This document shows positions 11,001-20,620 of a stretch of 64,000 bases of DNA, in pieces. The stretch lies in NCBI GenBank assembly GCA_027563935.2, contig CM050454.1:47520596-47584595 (forward strand), in the 5' to 3' direction. Origin of the DNA: Costus lasius (lineage: Eukaryota > Streptophyta > Magnoliopsida > Zingiberales > Costaceae). Both the position numbers and the translations under genes were made by a program. Position 1 is the stretch's first letter; each line of letters opens with the position of its first letter. Under the pieces are notes generated by a model. That model did no database searches. It was not told the origin of the DNA and worked only from the letters and a program-made list of their open reading frames with translations.

Positions 11001-11939
11001 TAGGTCCACCTCATGCTGTCCCACCTGTCTTCTTCTCTTGAGTTCCTGCACATTTGAACAAATGTGAACTCCACATGCAGTGTTCAACACCCATGATATA
11101 GAAGAAGAAAACATGACCTCAGTCACATAAATACCTGAGCCAGAAGCGAAGCTTCCCCTCTTATCTCCTTGGAGCGCTTTACAGTCCTTTTTCCAGTGAC
11201 CTAGCTGGCCACAATGGAAACACCTGTATTCCTTGGACCGCTTCACCTTCTGCTTCAGAGCCTTGCTGTAGCTCTTGACAGGGGCTTTGCCCTTCTTCCC
11301 CTTCTTCTTGTTCCTAGAAGGAACCATTAAGACAGAGGTCGAAGGCTTTCCCTTCAGAGTCTCCTCAGTAGTGAGGAGCATATTCAGCAGCTCTGCCGGA
11401 GTACAATCGATTTTGTTCATATTAAAATTAATAATGAACGCGTCGAATGAAGGCGGGAGAGACTGCAGAATAATATCCACAGCAAGCTCCTGGTTGATGG
11501 TATGCCCCAGTTTCTCTAGAGCTTCCTTGTGCCCAATCATCTTGAGCACGTGAGCTCCTACTGGGCTCCCTTCAGCCAGTTTGCTCTGAAAGAAGAGCTT
11601 CGTCAAATTATAGCGTTCAGTCCTCGCCTGTGCAGCATACAGCATCTTGAGGTTTGCTATCATGTCTATAGCAGACATATCCTCATGCTGACGCTGCAGC
11701 GGTGGCGTCATAGACGCTAACATCAGGCAAGCGACATCAATGCTATCATTGACGTGCTTTTCATAGGCTTCCCGAACCGCCCTTGCGGCGTTCGGAGCGG
11801 GCTGAGGCGGTATCGCCGTCTCGAGGACATACAGTTTCCTCTCTGCCTTAAGAATAATCTTAAGGTGTCCAAACCAGTCAGAGAAGTTCGGCCCAGCAAA
11901 CTTCTCCCTTTCCAGTAGGGATCGCACATTGAAGTTCAT
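8058..11939 (-). CDS. Copia A gag-pol polyprotein (1293 aa), protease Asp-to-Asn
   Basis: A single open frame carrying all functions of a Ty1/copia element. Gag covers about residues 1-235, and a CCHC zinc knuckle (CFHCGQLGHWKKDC) lies at 240-253. The protease has WVLNTAC, where the catalytic Asp is Asn286 (codon at 11082-11084); copia A' and G keep WVLDTAC. Integrase has zinc ligands H420, H425, C451, C454 and catalytic D481, D544, E580. Reverse transcriptase has YVDD at 967-970. RNase H (TDASF, STTEAEYVA, FCDNTGAI) fills the last ~150 residues. The start is the first ATG after the leader; the matching codon in A' is ACG. Its length is near the usual 1300 residues for copia. With the protease Asn this copy probably cannot mature its own particles, though its RNA could still be copied by proteins of other copies. 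Confidence 0.95.
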   Translation of the reverse strand: MNFNVRSLLEREKFAGPNFSDWFGHLKIILKAERKLYVLETAIPPQPAPNAARAVREAYEKHVNDSIDVACLMLASMTPPLQRQHEDMSAIDMIANLKMLYAAQARTERYNLTKLFFQSKLAEGSPVGAHVLKMIGHKEALEKLGHTINQELAVDIILQSLPPSFDAFIINFNMNKIDCTPAELLNMLLTTEETLKGKPSTSVLMVPSRNKKKGKKGKAPVKSYSKALKQKVKRSKEYRCFHCGQLGHWKKDCKALQGDKRGSFASGSGIYVTEVMFSSSISWVLNTACGVHICSNVQELKRRRQVGQHEVDLRVGNGARVAAVAVGDYFISLPSGIVLELDNCYFVPSITKNIISIPALVRKGFSFECNISKCVLSYDNIVYATGSINNGLYMLDMECSIQKIDIKKAKNADDSTLLWHSRLGHINEKRIKRLHDHGLLGSFSYKEIDTCKACLMGKMTKSPFLHKGQRASGLLDLIHSDVCGPFSKHARGGYQYFITFTDDFSRYGYVYLMRHKSESFDKFKEFKNEVQNQLGRNIKALRSDRGGEYLSHAFTDYLKECGIISQLTPPGTPQWNGVSERRNRTLLDMVRSMMSQATLPYSFWGFALETAAKVLNRVPSKAVSKTPYELWYGKQPSLTFIRIWGCEAYVKKLASGKLESRSDKCIFVGYPKETKGYYFFDPKENKVFVARTAIFLEKEFLLQEASGREIKLDENPEEGQSDQAQLDEPEPVNQDIEQPEAQISREPRRSGRIRRQPERYDGVYIIDNDEPLTYADAVSGPESARWLEAMRAEMDSMSDNQVWDLVDPPPGVIPIGCKWIFKKKIDMDGNVVTYKGRLVAKGFKQIYRIDYDETFSPVAMFKSIRILFAIAAYYDYEIWQMDVKTAFLNGNLDEDVYMTQPEGFTDPSDRHKICKLKKSIYGLKQASRSWNIRFDESVTEFGFIKNEDDPCVYKRFSGSVITFLVLYVDDILIIGNDIPEMHAVKAWLRKCFQMKDLGEAAYVLGVKIYRDRSKRLLGLCQSTYIDKVLERFHLENSKRGYLPVRHGLNLSKSQCPQTQTEKDEMDNTPYASAIGSIMYAMLCTRPDVAYGLSVTSRFQSNPGVAHWIAVKNILKYLRRTKDMFLIYGGQEELSIEGYTDASFQSDQDDFRSQSGYVFSLNGGAVVWKSFKQSTVADSTTEAEYVAASEASKEAVWIRKFVRELGVVPSSADPLVIFCDNTGAIAQAKEPRSHQKSKHIQRRFHLIREIIDRGEIKVCKVHTDDNLADPLTKPLAQQKHEKHCNNMGLRFLNH

Positions 11940-13751
11940 GGTGTTCGTTGCTACAGGTATCTACAACAATGCAAGAACAGCAAGGTCAGTATCAATGTTA
12001 AGAATCAATCAGGACTTAAGAAAGATTCTTTTTCTCACTATTTTATCTGACTGAAAAATCCATTAAACAGTCCGAAAGAGTAGACACTCTTTTAGTGAGA
12101 TAGGATCCGGATTTCATACTTGGTCTCCGCGTCCCGCTCAGGCGAGATAAGATGCACAGAGAGTACAAGCACTAATCTCCGGTAGGCAGTCCCTGCCGAT
12201 CGCCAACCCGTGCGATTCCCCTTCATCTGGGCAATCCAGCAGACTGTGCCAACTGAGTTGGTACAACACAATCTCTGACCCCACAGATGGCTGCCCCCAT
12301 GTGCTACCATATGCGCCACATATGTAGCCTACATGGTCAAGCTGACCCGACCTACTCCCTGGACCACCATGTGCTATGCTGAGCAACGAGAAGGGATAAA
12401 TCCCTACTCTGTAACACACAGGTGTAATCCCACACCGTCTGAAGATAGATGGACGTGCCCACTGAGTGGGTACAACACGGCTCCAACGATAGTCAGAACA
12501 GTGAGGTTTCGCGTCAGAAGGCTTACGAGCTTGATATTTAAGCGTTGGATTTTATCGGTCTATTATCTTCTTCACTATCATGCAATTCCTATGGTGATAG
12601 CAGAAGATAAATTAAAACATGCTGTTCTACTTATATAAACAATAAAAGAAAGCATGGATCTTATGTGGTAAAAGCCCATAACCTAAGTAAGACCTTAATT
12701 AACTTAAGTCTTCACTTGCTTTTTCTTCATGGGGCTTTTGCTGCTCATCTGGCCCAAACCAGGGCCCAAGCGCCATCTGCAGCTCTGGTGCGCCCACCAG
12801 GAATATGCGCCAGGTCCTAGGGTCGAACCCTAGACCTCCCACCTGGTCAAGCCACTTGCTGCATGCGCCTCTGCCAAGTGTGCTCTGTGCTCTTGTCTAA
12901 TTAAATTACAAATTTAACTATCTAGACAAGATTGACACGCAGGTCAAATACATTTTATAAATTAAACCAATGTGATGCGCAGATCACAATATAAAATTAA
13001 TTTACAAAATTAACCAGGCACGCAGGCCCCAGCACAGCACACATTAAACTTGGGCAGCCCACATAAGATTAAATAAACATACACATGGCATCGATTAACA
13101 TGTGATCCAATCATTAAAATAAAATTTTCGAAAAACCCCATGGGCTTCAATTTTATTTTGCTTATGTGCCCTACAACCTTACAACGGTCCATTACTAGGG
13201 ATCCACTCATCCAACCTAGTCAGATCCACTGCCCTTGCATGCACCAAGTCCTAACTGACTTGAGTCGACCATAGGGTCAACTATGCATGCGCCAGGGCTG
13301 AACGACCACAATGAGGTCTGGCAAGCGGGTGTGACCCCGGGCCTAACTCATGTGCGTTCATCGATTGTCTCAATCAGACATCGCTACACGCCTGTCTGCA
13401 GTCGACCTGTAGCCACCACGTGCTTGCGCACAGGTGCTACCTGGTCAACCCATCAAGGCTGTCAGATGGTCTGATCAGACTTTTGGATCCAACCTAGGGG
13501 GTGACTTCAACCCTAATAACCCGTCTAAGGGTTTACTGCAAGGCCTTAGATCTAGAGTGTGTCGCGCATGTCAAGTAGTTTTGAAGAAAACATAAAGCAT
13601 GCGCCAACAACATGCGCCAAGAAAACATTCATCAAGATTCGAATATGCAAACTTAACATGTAACTTTCGCATGTAGGTTAGATCTAAGCATATAATCGCA
13701 TACAAGAATCACAAAAGGTTAAGTAATCATAAAAAGATGCATAGAACCTAT
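11940..13751 (-). other. Copia A 5' leader
   Basis: About 1.8 kb between the primer-binding site and the gag ATG, with no long frame on the coding strand. It is colinear with the leader of copia A' (24941-26656) and shares blocks with the leaders of E and G, including the passage around the words CTTCTGACGCG (A, A') and CTTCTAACGCG (G). It contains the three hairpins described separately. Confidence 0.8.
12132..12470 (-). promoter_or_regulatory. Three spaced leader hairpins, copia A
   Basis: In transcript order: CCCACTCAGTGGG (12458-12470), CCAACTCAGTTGG (12249-12261) and TCTCGCCTGAGCGGGA (12132-12147). Each is a short stem with a small loop. Spacings between starts (209 and 114) match those in the other three copia leaders. 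Role unknown; packaging, dimerisation or translation control are possible. Confidence 0.65.
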
Positions 13752-13763
13752 GCTCTGATACCA
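13752..13763 (-). other. Copia A primer-binding site (initiator Met tRNA)
   Basis: Reads TGGTATCAGAGC on the - strand, complementary to the 3' end of plant initiator-Met tRNA, two bases inside the 5' LTR end. Confidence 0.93.
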
Positions 13764-13848
13764 ATTGAAAGTCCCCAAGAGGGGCGGTGAAACCCTAATA
13801 GGCGCATATGGAATTCAGCGGAAGGGGTTTCTAGGGATCGAATGCATC

Positions 13849-13855
13849 TTATATA
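13849..13855 (-). promoter_or_regulatory. TATA box in copia A 5' LTR
   Basis: TATATAA on the - strand within ATTATATAAGATGC, about 85 bp before the LTR end. Position and sequence fit the core promoter of an LTR; a matching TATATAA lies at 24803-24809 in copia A'. Confidence 0.6.
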
Positions 13856-14815
13856 ATCAACATTAAATCTTTTGTATGCAAGAAAGAAATCATACCGATG
13901 CCATTTCTAGATGGCGTCTTGGAAGCAGAAAGCGAAATGGCTTTCCTCCAGAGATGACGCACACAAGATGAGAAAGACTTTCTCCTTGTCGATCTTTGTG
14001 CTAGCAAAGCTCTCCAAGAGTCCCAATCCGTGAAGGGAGATGAGATGATCTGCTTGGCGAAAAACTTCTTCTACTCCTCGTCCGCCTTCACCACACGAGA
14101 ATACTTCTTGTGACGAGAGGAAGGGGCGAGAGCAAGAATAGGAGAGCGCAAGTGGCGACATGAGACGTGTGAACATGGCTTCTAAAAATAGTAAGCCACT
14201 TCTTCATGCGACCATGAACATTTCCCAATCGCAAATTGTTCTCTATTTGAACCAAGCGCTCTTTAATGAGCCGGTTCAATTTTGGTTCGGTTTAAGAACC
14301 AAGCCAAGCAATCCAGTCTAGATCTAAATTAAACCCTAAGGCTCCAGATCTAACCGTTGATCTCTTGATGCTCTTGATCTCATCGATCTAGCATCCAATC
14401 TCTCAATCGAAGCTTACCGATCTCAAGCCCCAATCAATCAAACATGATCAGACCAGATCTCACTTACAATCAGAGATTAAATCCCTTTAAACTGAACTCA
14501 AACAATTCAGTCCACACGATCTGACTTAAGTAAGCCATATCATCAAATTGTGCGACCCTAAGGGTTTCCTTTAAATGTCGGTAACGATAACTCACGTTAT
14601 CACGATCAGTGAGGGGTATCTAGCAACACATCACTGTCTCCCGATATAAAGGAAAGAGTCTTCCAAGACTACACCCAAAAACAGCACAAGTGTGAATCAA
14701 CTTCACTAGGCATACATATGTCCTTTGCCACTGGATGTTCTTATTGGACAAGCGTGTCAAGCTTGTAACTCCAATATGATGAGCATGATTAGATCAGATG
14801 ATCACTGTCACCTGG

Positions 14816-14827
14816 GTATGGCCATAC
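14816..14827. promoter_or_regulatory. Conserved LTR palindrome, copia A 5' LTR
   Basis: Same GTATGGCCATAC, upstream of the TATA box in the promoter copy of the LTR. Confidence 0.6.
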
Positions 14828-15424
14828 ACTTTCTCAATCATCTCATCCAGGGGGCCCCTTAAGAACATCACACTCCTTAAACAAGGAGACGGCAATCCTT
14901 TGTCTATCACTAGTGCCCTAACCTGACTCAAGTTCATTATCCAAGATAGTCTATAATCATTATGCTTCAAATGATATTGAACTACCTCAAAACAATGACA
15001 ATCATCATTTAGAAACACAAGTGATCTCAAGTCAGAGGAAATGTGCCACTTGTCGCAATCAAGGAATATTCACATTGTGACAAACAATTGAATATCCTAG
15101 TAGGGTCTGTCCAGTACATCCAATGTACCCATGAGTCTACATCTTATTCCATGCTCGAAGCATCCTATAAGATTAGAACACATATTAGTCTCAATCATAT
15201 CAAGGCTGTCTCATGTTCACCAAGATATGTCGACTAAGGACTTTACTGCATGTCAGCCTAGCTGAACAGCTTTGAGACATTATTCAGAAGTACACTTATT
15301 ACAGCAGACAAGGTAACAACCTGAATAACAACCATGCCTTTATAAACATAAGAGTTTATTACATGATACTGATACATTCCCAAGGCCTCAAACATTAGGC
15401 TTAAGGGCATACCCCAACAAATTC

Positions 15425-16243
15425 CCTCCCAAACCATAAAGTGGCATTTCTCCCAGTTAAGGACTAAATACACCTCCTTGCATCTTTGCAAAATATGTGA
15501 TAAATTAGATAAAAAAATTATCAAATGAAGAACCATAAACCAAAAAATTATCCATAAAATCATCCATTATATTTTCAATAAAGTCAAAAAAAGTGCCATC
15601 AGACATAGTTGAAAAGTGGCCGGTGCATTGCATAAACCAAAAGGCATGCGCCTGTATTCGAATGTCCCAAAGGGACACGTAAAAGTGGTCTTCTTCTGAT
15701 CTTCAGAGTGAATCGGTTTCTGAAAAAATCCTGAAAAGCCATCAAGAAAACTAAAATAAGAATTTGTAGCCAATCGCTCAAGCATCTGATTAATAAAAGG
15801 GAGAGGAAAATAATCTTTCTAGGTGACCTTATTTAATTTTCAACAATCGATGCACATGCGTAACCTGGTTACGGATCTTATGGGGACCAACTCATTGTTC
15901 TCATTCCTTACTATCATAACCCTACCCCCCCCTTTGGAACTACATGAATGGGACTAACCCATTCACTGTCGGAAATCGGGTATATCACCCCAGAATCTAG
16001 TAATTTTAGGATCTCCATTTTAACCACCTCCTTCATGACCAGATTCAGTTGACACTGATATTCTGTGGAGGGTTTGCAATTTTCCTCAAGGAAAATCCTT
16101 TGCATACACAAAGAAGGGTTAATACCATGTATATCATCCAATGTATAACCAATTAGCTTCCTATGCAATCGAAGCTTGTCTAGCAACTTCTTTGTCTGAA
16201 CCTGATCCAAAACTGCACTGACAATCACTGGGCATGTGAAATC
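15425..16243 (-). pseudogene. Gypsy D fragment: linker and reverse transcriptase
   Basis: On the - strand: linker (LDKLRLHRKLIGYTLDDIHG), RT start (ISDSEWVSPIHVVPKGG), then after a break FSFLDGFSGFFQKPI, FEYRRMPFGLCNAPATFQ and LNWEKCHFMVWEGI, where it is cut by copia A and resumes at 6383. These are Athila-clade RT motifs. Frame breaks occur near 15914 and 15567, and the region around 15786-15910 is poorly preserved. At 16243 it is cut by copia E's 3' LTR; its upstream protease and gag would lie beyond E, where fragment L (45450-46483) is a candidate. Confidence 0.85.
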
Positions 16244-17615
16244 TGTTGGGAAACCCCAGAGATATTTTATAATTTTCATAGAGAATACATGCACACCGAA
16301 ACAGGCCGGTCTCAAAAACCCAGTGAAGATCGTCTTGTGAGGGGGTCGACACGATGAGATAGTAAATACCTTAGGAGCAAGATGAGGCCGATGTCGAGGT
16401 AGGCGCCCAAGCGTGCGCCCTCTGTAGTCTCACACACACGGATGCCTCGAGCTCTCTTCTTCCACGCCCGGTGCTAGCCTCGGGAAGAAGATCCAAGCCT
16501 TTAAGCTCCTTCTCCAATACTTGCGCCACCTCCAAGGATGAAGCGCCAATGATGGAGAAGGGAGAGAGATGTAGCTGCCAACCTCCAAGTCTCGTTGCGC
16601 TAAGAAGAGATGGAGAAGAAGAAGAGGACTTGCGGCCACTTGATGGAAGACTTGCGCCCACTTAGTTCTCATCCTCTAGTATGCTCACGCCGATTGAATT
16701 GCACACAAGAGCTCATGCATGCATCTAATATATAGATGCAAGGGGCGGCAAGGCAAGAGGGATATGGGGTGCAAGTCATGAAGAAGTGGCGGCGAGGGTA
16801 AAGGGGAGGGAGTAATTAGGGTTTGGGTTATAGCAAGTCTCCAAGACTTTTCCATAAAACCACTCCTATCATCCATATGCGCCAAGGACCTTACTAAGAA
16901 GTCCTCCAAGCCATATCAGCCCCAAGACTTGCCATAGAAGCAAGCATAGCATCAAAGGATGAAGGGCTAGGCGCCTTTTACTTCCTAATGAAGCCTTAGG
17001 CGCCAACTCCTCCCCATTATGCTCTTAGGCGCCAATGGGAGGAGTTTTCTCCCCATTATATCCTTTCGGCCATTTCCTTCTTCATGATAACTAGTTATTG
17101 GGCCTCATTGGGTAATGAGCTAGCTCAAACTTCATTACATGGGTTGATTAAGCAATCAGATCCAATCCAATGCAACCCAAAGTCAAATGTGACCAACCAT
17201 AGTCAATTTCAGGTCAACCTGCCAAAAATGAAGTTTGGCTCCAATAACTCTCTTCCATCTCATAAGGCCCATTGGCACTGATGAAATCTCCCAAATATAT
17301 TCGTGTTATTCAATTACTTGATCATAAGGCTTCTCGATCAATACGAGAACTCGAGTATCAATGTGTGCGACCCTATAGGTTCCTCTAACGTTGGTAGTGC
17401 TGACCTAAGGTCACCACAAGCATTGAGTGGCACCTAGCAGTACATCACTACTACCCAAGTAATCGGAATGGATATCGACATCGACATCCCCATCATCACA
17501 ACTAGGTACAAATACATTATAGTAACTTTGCCAAACTGATATCTGATTGGACAAGTGTGTCATAACTTATTTTCACCCAATCACATGGTTATGACTAAAT
17601 CAGGTTTTGACCTGG

Positions 17616-17627
17616 GTATGGCCATAC
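17616..17627. promoter_or_regulatory. Conserved LTR palindrome, copia E 3' LTR
   Basis: GTATGGCCATAC in the second copia family; the flank AGTGTATGGCCATACCCAG is also the same. Confidence 0.6.
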
Positions 17628-18126
17628 ACTTTCAGTCATAGAACCATAGAGGAGTTTCATGGATATTAAGCTTCCCTCAGGAAAGGGCAAATCCTATGTC
17701 TGTCCATTGACCTTCTCATATGGGTCATGGCATGCTCAATGACAACCGTTATTACCACCCAACTACGGCGAGGTGTTAGGTTGTATAAAAGCATGTCCCT
17801 AACCATATAGAACGGTCAATGACCACAAGTCAAGGAATCAATGCATCTCATATCACTTGTGAGGATAACTCATGACACCAAGTCATAGCCTCACAGTAGG
17901 ACGGTCTAGTATATCCACCACTAATATACCCATATGTCTGCGTTAGTACCTTGTGCCTAACCAGCCCATATACCAGTCTCACATGTACCAGAGCTGTCCC
18001 ATATCCACTCAGGTACATCGACTGGGGACAACCATTTGAGCACAGATCCAATCTGTCTCTATGGACATTATCATGTAAGTACATAATCGCATATGTAGAC
18101 AAACATTGATAATGACAATGCCAGAA

Positions 18127-18128
<2 letters not shown>

Positions 18129-18192
<64 letters not shown>
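18129..18192. repeat. (AT)32 microsatellite inside copia E 3' LTR
   Basis: 64 bp of uninterrupted AT. The copia G LTR has only a short TATATATC at the equivalent place, so the tract expanded after insertion. The apparent Ile-Tyr frames across it are artefacts. Confidence 0.97.
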
Positions 18193-18194
<2 letters not shown>

Positions 18195-18266
18195 AGTAGT
18201 ACAAAAGATGGACCGATACTGGGTCTCAGGGCATACACACCAACAATCTCCCACTTGCACTTAGAC

Positions 18267-19132
18267 CTAGAGGTTGAGGAACCTCAACCCCATATCCCTG
18301 GCTTGACCATCATGCTTCTGCTGCACCAAAGCCTTAGTCAGTGGGTCTGTTAGATTGTTCTCTGTGTCAACTCTGCTAATCTTGACATCACCTCGGTCAA
18401 TGATCACTCTAATCAGATGAAATCTTCTGAGTATGTGTTTGGACCTTTGATGAGACCTTGGTTCCTTAGCTTGTGCAATTTCCCCATTGTTGTCATAGTA
18501 GAGCTCAATGGGATCCACTGCACTGGGAACCACCTGAAGTTCAGAAATGAACTTCCTCATGCAAACGACTTCTTTGGCTGCCTCAGAAGCGGCCACATAC
18601 TCAGCCTCAGTTGTAGAATCTGCTATGGTGGATTGCATGAAGCTCTTCCAGCATACAGCGCCTCTATTCATCTTGAACATATAGCCGACCTACGATCTGA
18701 AGTCGTTAGGGTCAGACTGGAACGACGCATCAGTGTAGCACTGAACACTGAGCTCTTCCTGTCCCTCGTAGACCAAGAACATATCCTTAGTTCTTCTCAG
18801 ATACTTAAGGATGTTCTTTATAGCCACCTAATGCTGCAGACCTGGATTGGATTGGTATCGTCTGGTTATGCTCACAACATATGCCACATCTGGTCTAGTA
18901 CACAACATTGCATACATGATCGATCCCACTGCCGAAGCATAGGGCACTCGACTCATGTCATCCCTCTCAGCCTGTGTGGTGGGACATTGGCTCTTTGAGA
19001 GAGTAAGGCCATGTCTCACTAGAAGGTAACCCTTCTTGGATTACTCCAAGTTCAATCTCTCTACGACCTTATCAATGCAGGTACTCTGACTAAGGGTCAG
19101 GAGCCTCTTAGATCTATCCCGCTAGATCCTCA
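18267..19132 (-). pseudogene. Copia E RT end and RNase H
   Basis: Third piece of E gag-pol. It reads RHGLTLSKSQCP, PYASAVGSIMYAMLCTRPDVAY (RT connection), then YTDASFQSD, DSTTEAEYVAASEAAKEV and the C-terminal MGLRFLNL before the stop, colinear with copia A residues about 1040-1293. In-frame stops occur near 18690 and 18830. It joins the RT palm at 20621 across the solo LTR. Confidence 0.88.
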
Positions 19133-20620
19133 TGTTGGGAAACCCCGGGGATATTTTGCAGATTTTTCAAAGACAAATACAATGCACAGCGGAATAATAT
19201 CCCCGAAACAGGCCGGTCCCAAAAACCCAGTGAAGATCGCATGCGAGGGAGTCGACACGATGAGATAGAATATACCTTAAAGCAAGATGAGGCCGATGTC
19301 GAGATAGGCACCCAAGCGTGCGCCCTCTGCAGTCTCACACACACGGATGCCTCGAGTCATCTTCTTCCATGCCCGGTGCTAGCCTCGGGAAGAAGATCAA
19401 AGCCTTAGTCCACTTTCTTCACAACTTGAGCCACCTCCAAGGTATATGCGCAAAGATGAAGAAGGATGAAGAAGAGGGAAGCCGCCAAGCACCAACTTCC
19501 TTGCGCCAAGAGGAAAGGAAGATCAAGGCTTGCAGCTAGGGTTTGATGGAAGAGATCACTTGACCCTCTTGCCCTTGCTCTCGCCTCTCTCTGTGTTCTC
19601 ATGCCTCCAAGGAGTAGAATGCTTGAGAGGGGGCATCTAGGGCCTCTTATATAGAGCAAGGGGCGGTTAGGGTTAGGGCTAGGCGCATAATGAAGCAATT
19701 TTGGCCATCCTAACCCCATTATACCCCTTAGGCGCCAATGGGGTTGTTATTGGGCCTCATTGGGTAATGAGCAAGCCCAAACCTCATTGAATGGGTTGAT
19801 TAAGCAATTGGATCCAATCCAATGCAACCCAAATCCAGATGTGACCTAATCATGGTCAAATTCGGGTCAACCTGCCAAAAACGAAGTTTGGCTCCAATAA
19901 CATTCTTCCATCTCATTAGGCCTATCGGCGCTGATGAAATCTCCCATCATCGCAACTAGGTACAGATGCATTCCAGTCTCTTTATCGAACTGATATCCGA
20001 TTGGACAAGTGTGTCACCACTTGTTTTCATCCAATCTCATGGTTATGACTAAATCAGGTCTCACCTGGGTATGGCCATACACTTTCAGTCATAGAACCAT
20101 AGAGGAGCTCCATGGATATTAAGCTTCCCTTAGGAAGGGGCAAATCCTCTGTCTGTCTCTTAACCTTCTCCTATGGGTCGTGACATGCTCAATGACAACC
20201 GTTATTACCCCCCAACTACAGCGAGGTGTTAGGTTGTATCATAGTATGTCCCTAACCATATAGAATGGCCAATGACCTCAAGTCAAGGGATCAATGCATC
20301 TCCTATCACTTGTGAGGATAACTCGTGACACCAAGTCATTTCCTCACAACGGGTCGGTCCAGTATATCCACTACTGATATACCCATATGTCTGCGTTAGT
20401 ACCTCGTCCCTAACCAGCCCATATACCAGTCTCACAAGTACCAGAGTTGTCCCATATCCATTCTAGTACATCGACTGGGGACGATCATTCGAGCACAGAT
20501 CCAATCTGTCTCCAGGGACATTATCATATAAGTACATAATCACAGATGTAAGCAAATATAGATAATGACAATGCCAGAATGATATATATAAAATATCAAA
20601 CGTCAAGTAGTACACCAACA
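19133..20620 (-). repeat. Solo LTR of the E/G copia family
   Basis: 1488 bp bounded by TGTTGGGAAACC and ACACCAACA on the + strand, flanked by a perfect 5-bp duplication CCTCA (19128-19132 and 20621-20625) inside the reverse transcriptase of copia E. No internal sequence remains, as expected after unequal recombination between the two LTRs of an inserted element. It is about 500 bp shorter than the E LTR; one missing stretch is the ~35 bp just before the terminal CACCAACA. Confidence 0.93.
20069..20080. promoter_or_regulatory. Conserved LTR palindrome, solo LTR
   Basis: GTATGGCCATAC retained unchanged in the solo LTR. Confidence 0.6.

Larger units (their letters stand above)
6384..15419 (-). 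mobile_element. Copia A: complete, very young Ty1/copia element
   Basis: A 9036-bp element with two 1654-bp LTRs, flanked by a perfect 5-bp duplication (AATTC at 6379-6383 and 15420-15424) inside the reverse transcriptase of gypsy D. All expected parts are present: LTRs starting TGTTGGGG and ending GGACTTTCA, an initiator-Met tRNA primer site next to the 5' LTR, a 1.8-kb leader, a single 1293-codon gag-pol frame, a polypurine tract and the 3' LTR. I found only three base differences between its LTRs, all transitions (near 7091/14473, 7399/14781 and 7583/14965). That makes it one of the two youngest insertions in the window. Confidence 0.97.
13766..15419 (-). repeat. Copia A 5' LTR (promoter copy)
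   Basis: 1654 bp, near-identical partner of 6384-8037. It lies upstream of the leader and so should drive transcription of the element. Confidence 0.96.
16244..18245 (-). repeat. Copia E 3' LTR (2002 bp)
   Basis: On the + strand it runs TGTTGGGAAACCCC to CATACACACCAACA, so on the - strand it starts TGTTGGTGTGTATGCCC and ends GGGGTTTCCCAACA. It is related along its length to the copia G LTR (47689-49636) and the solo LTR (19133-20620). It is followed on the + strand by ATCTCCCACTTGC, the polypurine tract. Confidence 0.92.

Noticed and set aside
16371..16909. Cluster of short Ser/Pro-rich frames in the copia E LTR (related frames near 19405 and 49166)
   Set aside because: Follow LTR homology, not a conserved protein; frames differ between the LTR copies.
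18126..18353. Ile-Tyr repeat proteins on both strands
   Set aside because: Translation of the (AT)n microsatellite.
18417..18998. 193-codon plus-strand frame
   Set aside because: Antisense of the copia E RNase H/RT coding sequence; no independent similarity.
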